Part shown: positions 62,221 to 64,000 of the stretch, in pieces
Layout of the letters: each line of letters opens with the position of its first letter
Numbering within the stretch: the first letter of the stretch is position 1
Source: Thermonema rossianum DSM 10300
GTDB taxonomy: Bacteria; Bacteroidota; Bacteroidia; Cytophagales; Thermonemataceae
Assembly: GCF_000426825.1 (NCBI RefSeq)
Contig: NZ_AUGC01000001.1
Coordinates: forward strand, 1-64,000
Reading direction: 5' to 3'
Length of the DNA stretch: 64,000 nt
Notes under the pieces: model-generated
Databases searched by the model: none
Seen by the model: the letters and a program-made list of their open reading frames with translations, nothing else
Told to the model about the DNA's origin: nothing
Position numbers and translations under genes: made by a program

Positions 62221-62986
62221 ACGTATTATTCCCTGCTTGGACATTAAAGACGGGCGCACGGTGAAGGGCGTCAACTTTGTGGACTTACGCGACGCCGGCG
62301 ACCCCGTGCAGTTAGCCAAGGCTTACGCCGAACAAGGTGCCGATGAGCTGGTTTTTCTTGATATAACCGCTACGGTAGAAAAGCGCAAAACATTGGTAGA
62401 GTTGGTGCGGCGTGTGGCTGCGCAAATCAATATTCCCTTTACCGTAGGCGGCGGCATTGGCAGCATAGAAGACGTGTCAGCCCTTTTGCATGCCGGTGCG
62501 GACAAAGTATCCATCAATTCGGCAGCCGTAAAAAATCCCCGGTTGATACGCGACTTGGCCAATGAGTTTGGCGCTCAATGTGTGGTGGTGGCCATCGATA
62601 CCCGCTGTGTGGAAGGCAAAGACATAGTGCATACTCATGGGGGGCGAAAAGCAACCGGGCGCTTCACCCTTGATTGGGCAAAGCAGGTAGAAGACTTAGG
62701 CGCCGGCGAAATCCTGCTGACATCTATGGATGCCGACGGAACAAAAGCCGGTTTTGACCTGCGAGTGACCAAGCTCATTGCCGAAGCCGTAAAAATCCCT
62801 GTAATTGCTTCAGGTGGGGCAGGCACACAGGAGCACTTCCTGGAGGTATTCCGGGAAGGCAAAGCAGATGCCGCTTTGGCAGCCAGTGTCTTTCACTTTG
62901 GGGAAATTAAGATTCCGGCACTTAAACACTACCTGCATCAGGCAGGAATACCCATGCGTATCAATACAAACTCTTTCAAGCCATGA
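62210..62986 (+). CDS. hisF: Imidazole glycerol phosphate synthase, cyclase subunit
   Basis: It encodes 258 residues. Asp11 (IPCLDIKDG) and Asp about 130 (AIDTR) are the catalytic acids; [20 protein letters not shown] and IASGGAGT form the phosphate sites. It makes IGP and AICAR with ammonia from HisH, whose gene is absent here. It overlaps hisA by 11 nt and the next gene by ATGA. Confidence 0.96.
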   Translation: MLTKRIIPCLDIKDGRTVKGVNFVDLRDAGDPVQLAKAYAEQGADELVFLDITATVEKRKTLVELVRRVAAQINIPFTVGGGIGSIEDVSALLHAGADKVSINSAAVKNPRLIRDLANEFGAQCVVVAIDTRCVEGKDIVHTHGGRKATGRFTLDWAKQVEDLGAGEILLTSMDADGTKAGFDLRVTKLIAEAVKIPVIASGGAGTQEHFLEVFREGKADAALAASVFHFGEIKIPALKHYLHQAGIPMRINTNSFKP

Positions 62987-63801
62987 ATATAGAACGTATT
63001 CTTTTTGCCACTGACTTCTCAGCCCACTCGGTGCAAGCTTTGCGCTTTGCACTGAAGCTTTTCGAACACTCGCTGCAAGAAATTGCCATCTTGCATGTGT
63101 TTGAGCCGCCCTACGACTTTTCGTTGCGCTTGGCAGAACGCTTTCAGGCAGAAGAAGAGAAAGGGCACAAAGCCATTGAGCAACTGTGCCGCGAGGTAGG
63201 TGTGCCCGCTTCTCTCAAAGTGCGGGCTTTGGTAGTACCCGGTAAAGTAGTAGATACAATTCTGGAAGTAGCCGGAGCAGTGCAGGCACAATGCATTGTA
63301 AGTGGCACGCAGGGTAACCGTAGCATTGAAAACCGGGTGTTGGGCAGCACCGCAGCCGAATTGATGGAACTGGCAGAGTGCCCCTTTTTGGCTATTCCCG
63401 AAGGGGCGGTTGTCGAGCGCCCGGAGCATATTTTCTATGCCACGGCCTATAGACCCAAAGATGTGGACATAGTGTGCGACTTAGCCCAAATAGCGCAAGT
63501 GCATCAAGCACAGCTGCATGTTCTTCACGTAGATGAAGAAGACAGTTTTGAAAAACGCTTGCTTTTCCGTGGCTTTCAAAGTGTGATTAAAGAACAATTA
63601 CCCGGTGTGCCGCTCATTTTTGAGCACATTTGCCGCGAGGAGGTGGCACCTGCCTTGCTCGACTACATGAAGCCGTACACCCATGCCTTGCTGGCACTCT
63701 CTTATTACCGGCGCTCTTTCTGGAAAACGCTTTTCTATCACAGCAAAATAGAGGACCTCATTTATATGGCACGGCTGCCCTTGTGGGTGTTGAAAGCCTG
63801 A
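62983..63801 (+). CDS. Universal stress protein, tandem UspA domains
   Basis: It encodes 272 residues with two UspA-like folds (about 1-142 and 148-272). The first has [22 protein letters not shown] and the [21 protein letters not shown] loop, an ATP-type G-x2-G-x9-G(S/T) motif. The second is degenerate. The start overlaps the hisF stop as ATGA, so it is likely translated with it, although a role in histidine synthesis is not implied. Confidence 0.88.
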   Translation: MNIERILFATDFSAHSVQALRFALKLFEHSLQEIAILHVFEPPYDFSLRLAERFQAEEEKGHKAIEQLCREVGVPASLKVRALVVPGKVVDTILEVAGAVQAQCIVSGTQGNRSIENRVLGSTAAELMELAECPFLAIPEGAVVERPEHIFYATAYRPKDVDIVCDLAQIAQVHQAQLHVLHVDEEDSFEKRLLFRGFQSVIKEQLPGVPLIFEHICREEVAPALLDYMKPYTHALLALSYYRRSFWKTLFYHSKIEDLIYMARLPLWVLKA

Positions 63802-63809
63802 TTTAGTTT

Positions 63810-64000
63810 TTACAAGTTGCGGCTGGCATCCCACAGCTTTTGTTTTTCTTCAGGAGTGAGGCTGTCGTAGCCTTGCTCACTGATTTTGTCTAAGATACGA
63901 TCAATTTCATCTTGCAAGCTGCTGCTTGTGCCTTGGGCTTCGTTACCGGCACGGCGGGCAGTGTTGTGTGCACGCACCTTTTCCAAAGGCGGACGATGCA
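63810..64000 (-). CDS. Rhomboid-family protein, C-terminal end (5' part outside window)
   Basis: The stop TAA is at 63810-63812; the frame is open to the window edge. The visible 63 residues end LQDEIDRILDKISEQGYDSL followed by TPEEKQKLWDASRNL. This small helical tail is, as I recall, the cytoplasmic C-terminal domain found on many Bacteroidota rhomboid-family serine proteases (and a few other membrane proteins). The membrane domain itself is not in the window, so the identity is inferred from the tail alone. Confidence 0.6.
   Translation of the reverse strand, partial: HRPPLEKVRAHNTARRAGNEAQGTSSSLQDEIDRILDKISEQGYDSLTPEEKQKLWDASRNL

Noticed and set aside
1-64000. CRISPR arrays, tRNA/rRNA genes, insertion sequences, prophage, integrase or attachment sites
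   Set aside because: No short regularly spaced repeats, no TPsiC-like GGTTCGAAT in a cloverleaf context and no transposase or integrase motifs were found by reading; a covariance-model scan could not be run.

Overview
The window is a chromosomal segment of a Bacteroidota bacterium, most likely of the Cytophagales/Cytophagia. The evidence is a type IX secretion type-B sorting domain next to a PorP/SprF-like protein, a CzcA-TolC fusion pump, an alpha-oxoamine synthase of the ceramide/capnine type, an Hc1-like histone, a 31-residue basic AURKAIP1/COX24-like protein, a DUF4783 protein, short TAnnTTTG-type -7 promoter elements and weak Shine-Dalgarno sites. I see no rRNA, tRNA, CRISPR array, transposase, integrase or phage gene.

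Layout. (1) 1-3.8 kb is the only clearly accessory stretch. A large protein with a Gly-rich linker and an HEAAH zinc-protease motif (2061-3662) is followed on the minus strand by three related small secreted proteins. These are interspersed with an orphan copy of the large protein's C-terminus, two copies of one hairpin terminator and a ~0.6 kb direct duplication. The layout resembles a polymorphic-toxin/immunity array. Its probable lipoprotein signal is out of frame across a run of nine G (minus strand). (2) 4-12 kb: SIMPL protein, the minus-strand cluster obgE-pyrC-envC-panB, and a ureohydrolase facing speA. (3) 12-20.8 kb: gmhB, a conserved helical protein, icd, an acyl-CoA carboxylase subunit, cca and a CNNM/CBS membrane protein. 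(4) 20.8-26.8 kb: divalent-metal efflux unit (His-rich exported protein, CzcA-TolC fusion, adaptor lipoprotein). (5) 26.8-34.5 kb: rng, the 31-aa basic protein, a TPR protein, HU, mutY, ssb, an exported transglutaminase-like protein and recQ. (6) 34.5-43.2 kb: outer-membrane protein, a bioB-(HD/coaD fusion) pair, dapF, secA and a SPOR lipoprotein. (7) 43.2-52 kb: a type-B T9SS cargo with a PorP/SprF-OmpA fusion, DUF4783, gpmI, ferredoxin, fatty-acid hydroxylase, pdxJ, thioredoxin-like protein and rlmB. (8) 52-59.3 kb: vWA protein, a lipoprotein/BatA-like/large membrane protein unit, an SDR and a TPR-SpoIIE phosphatase. (9) 59.4-64 kb: alpha-oxoamine synthase, Hc1-like histone, hisA-hisF-usp and the end of a rhomboid gene.

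Most genes are housekeeping (pyrimidine, pantothenate/CoA, biotin, lysine/peptidoglycan, histidine, vitamin B6, glycolysis, TCA, translation, repair, secretion). Several carry Bacteroidota-style fusions: HD-CoaD, CzcA-TolC and SprF-OmpA. The best candidate for something undescribed is the 1-3.8 kb array.
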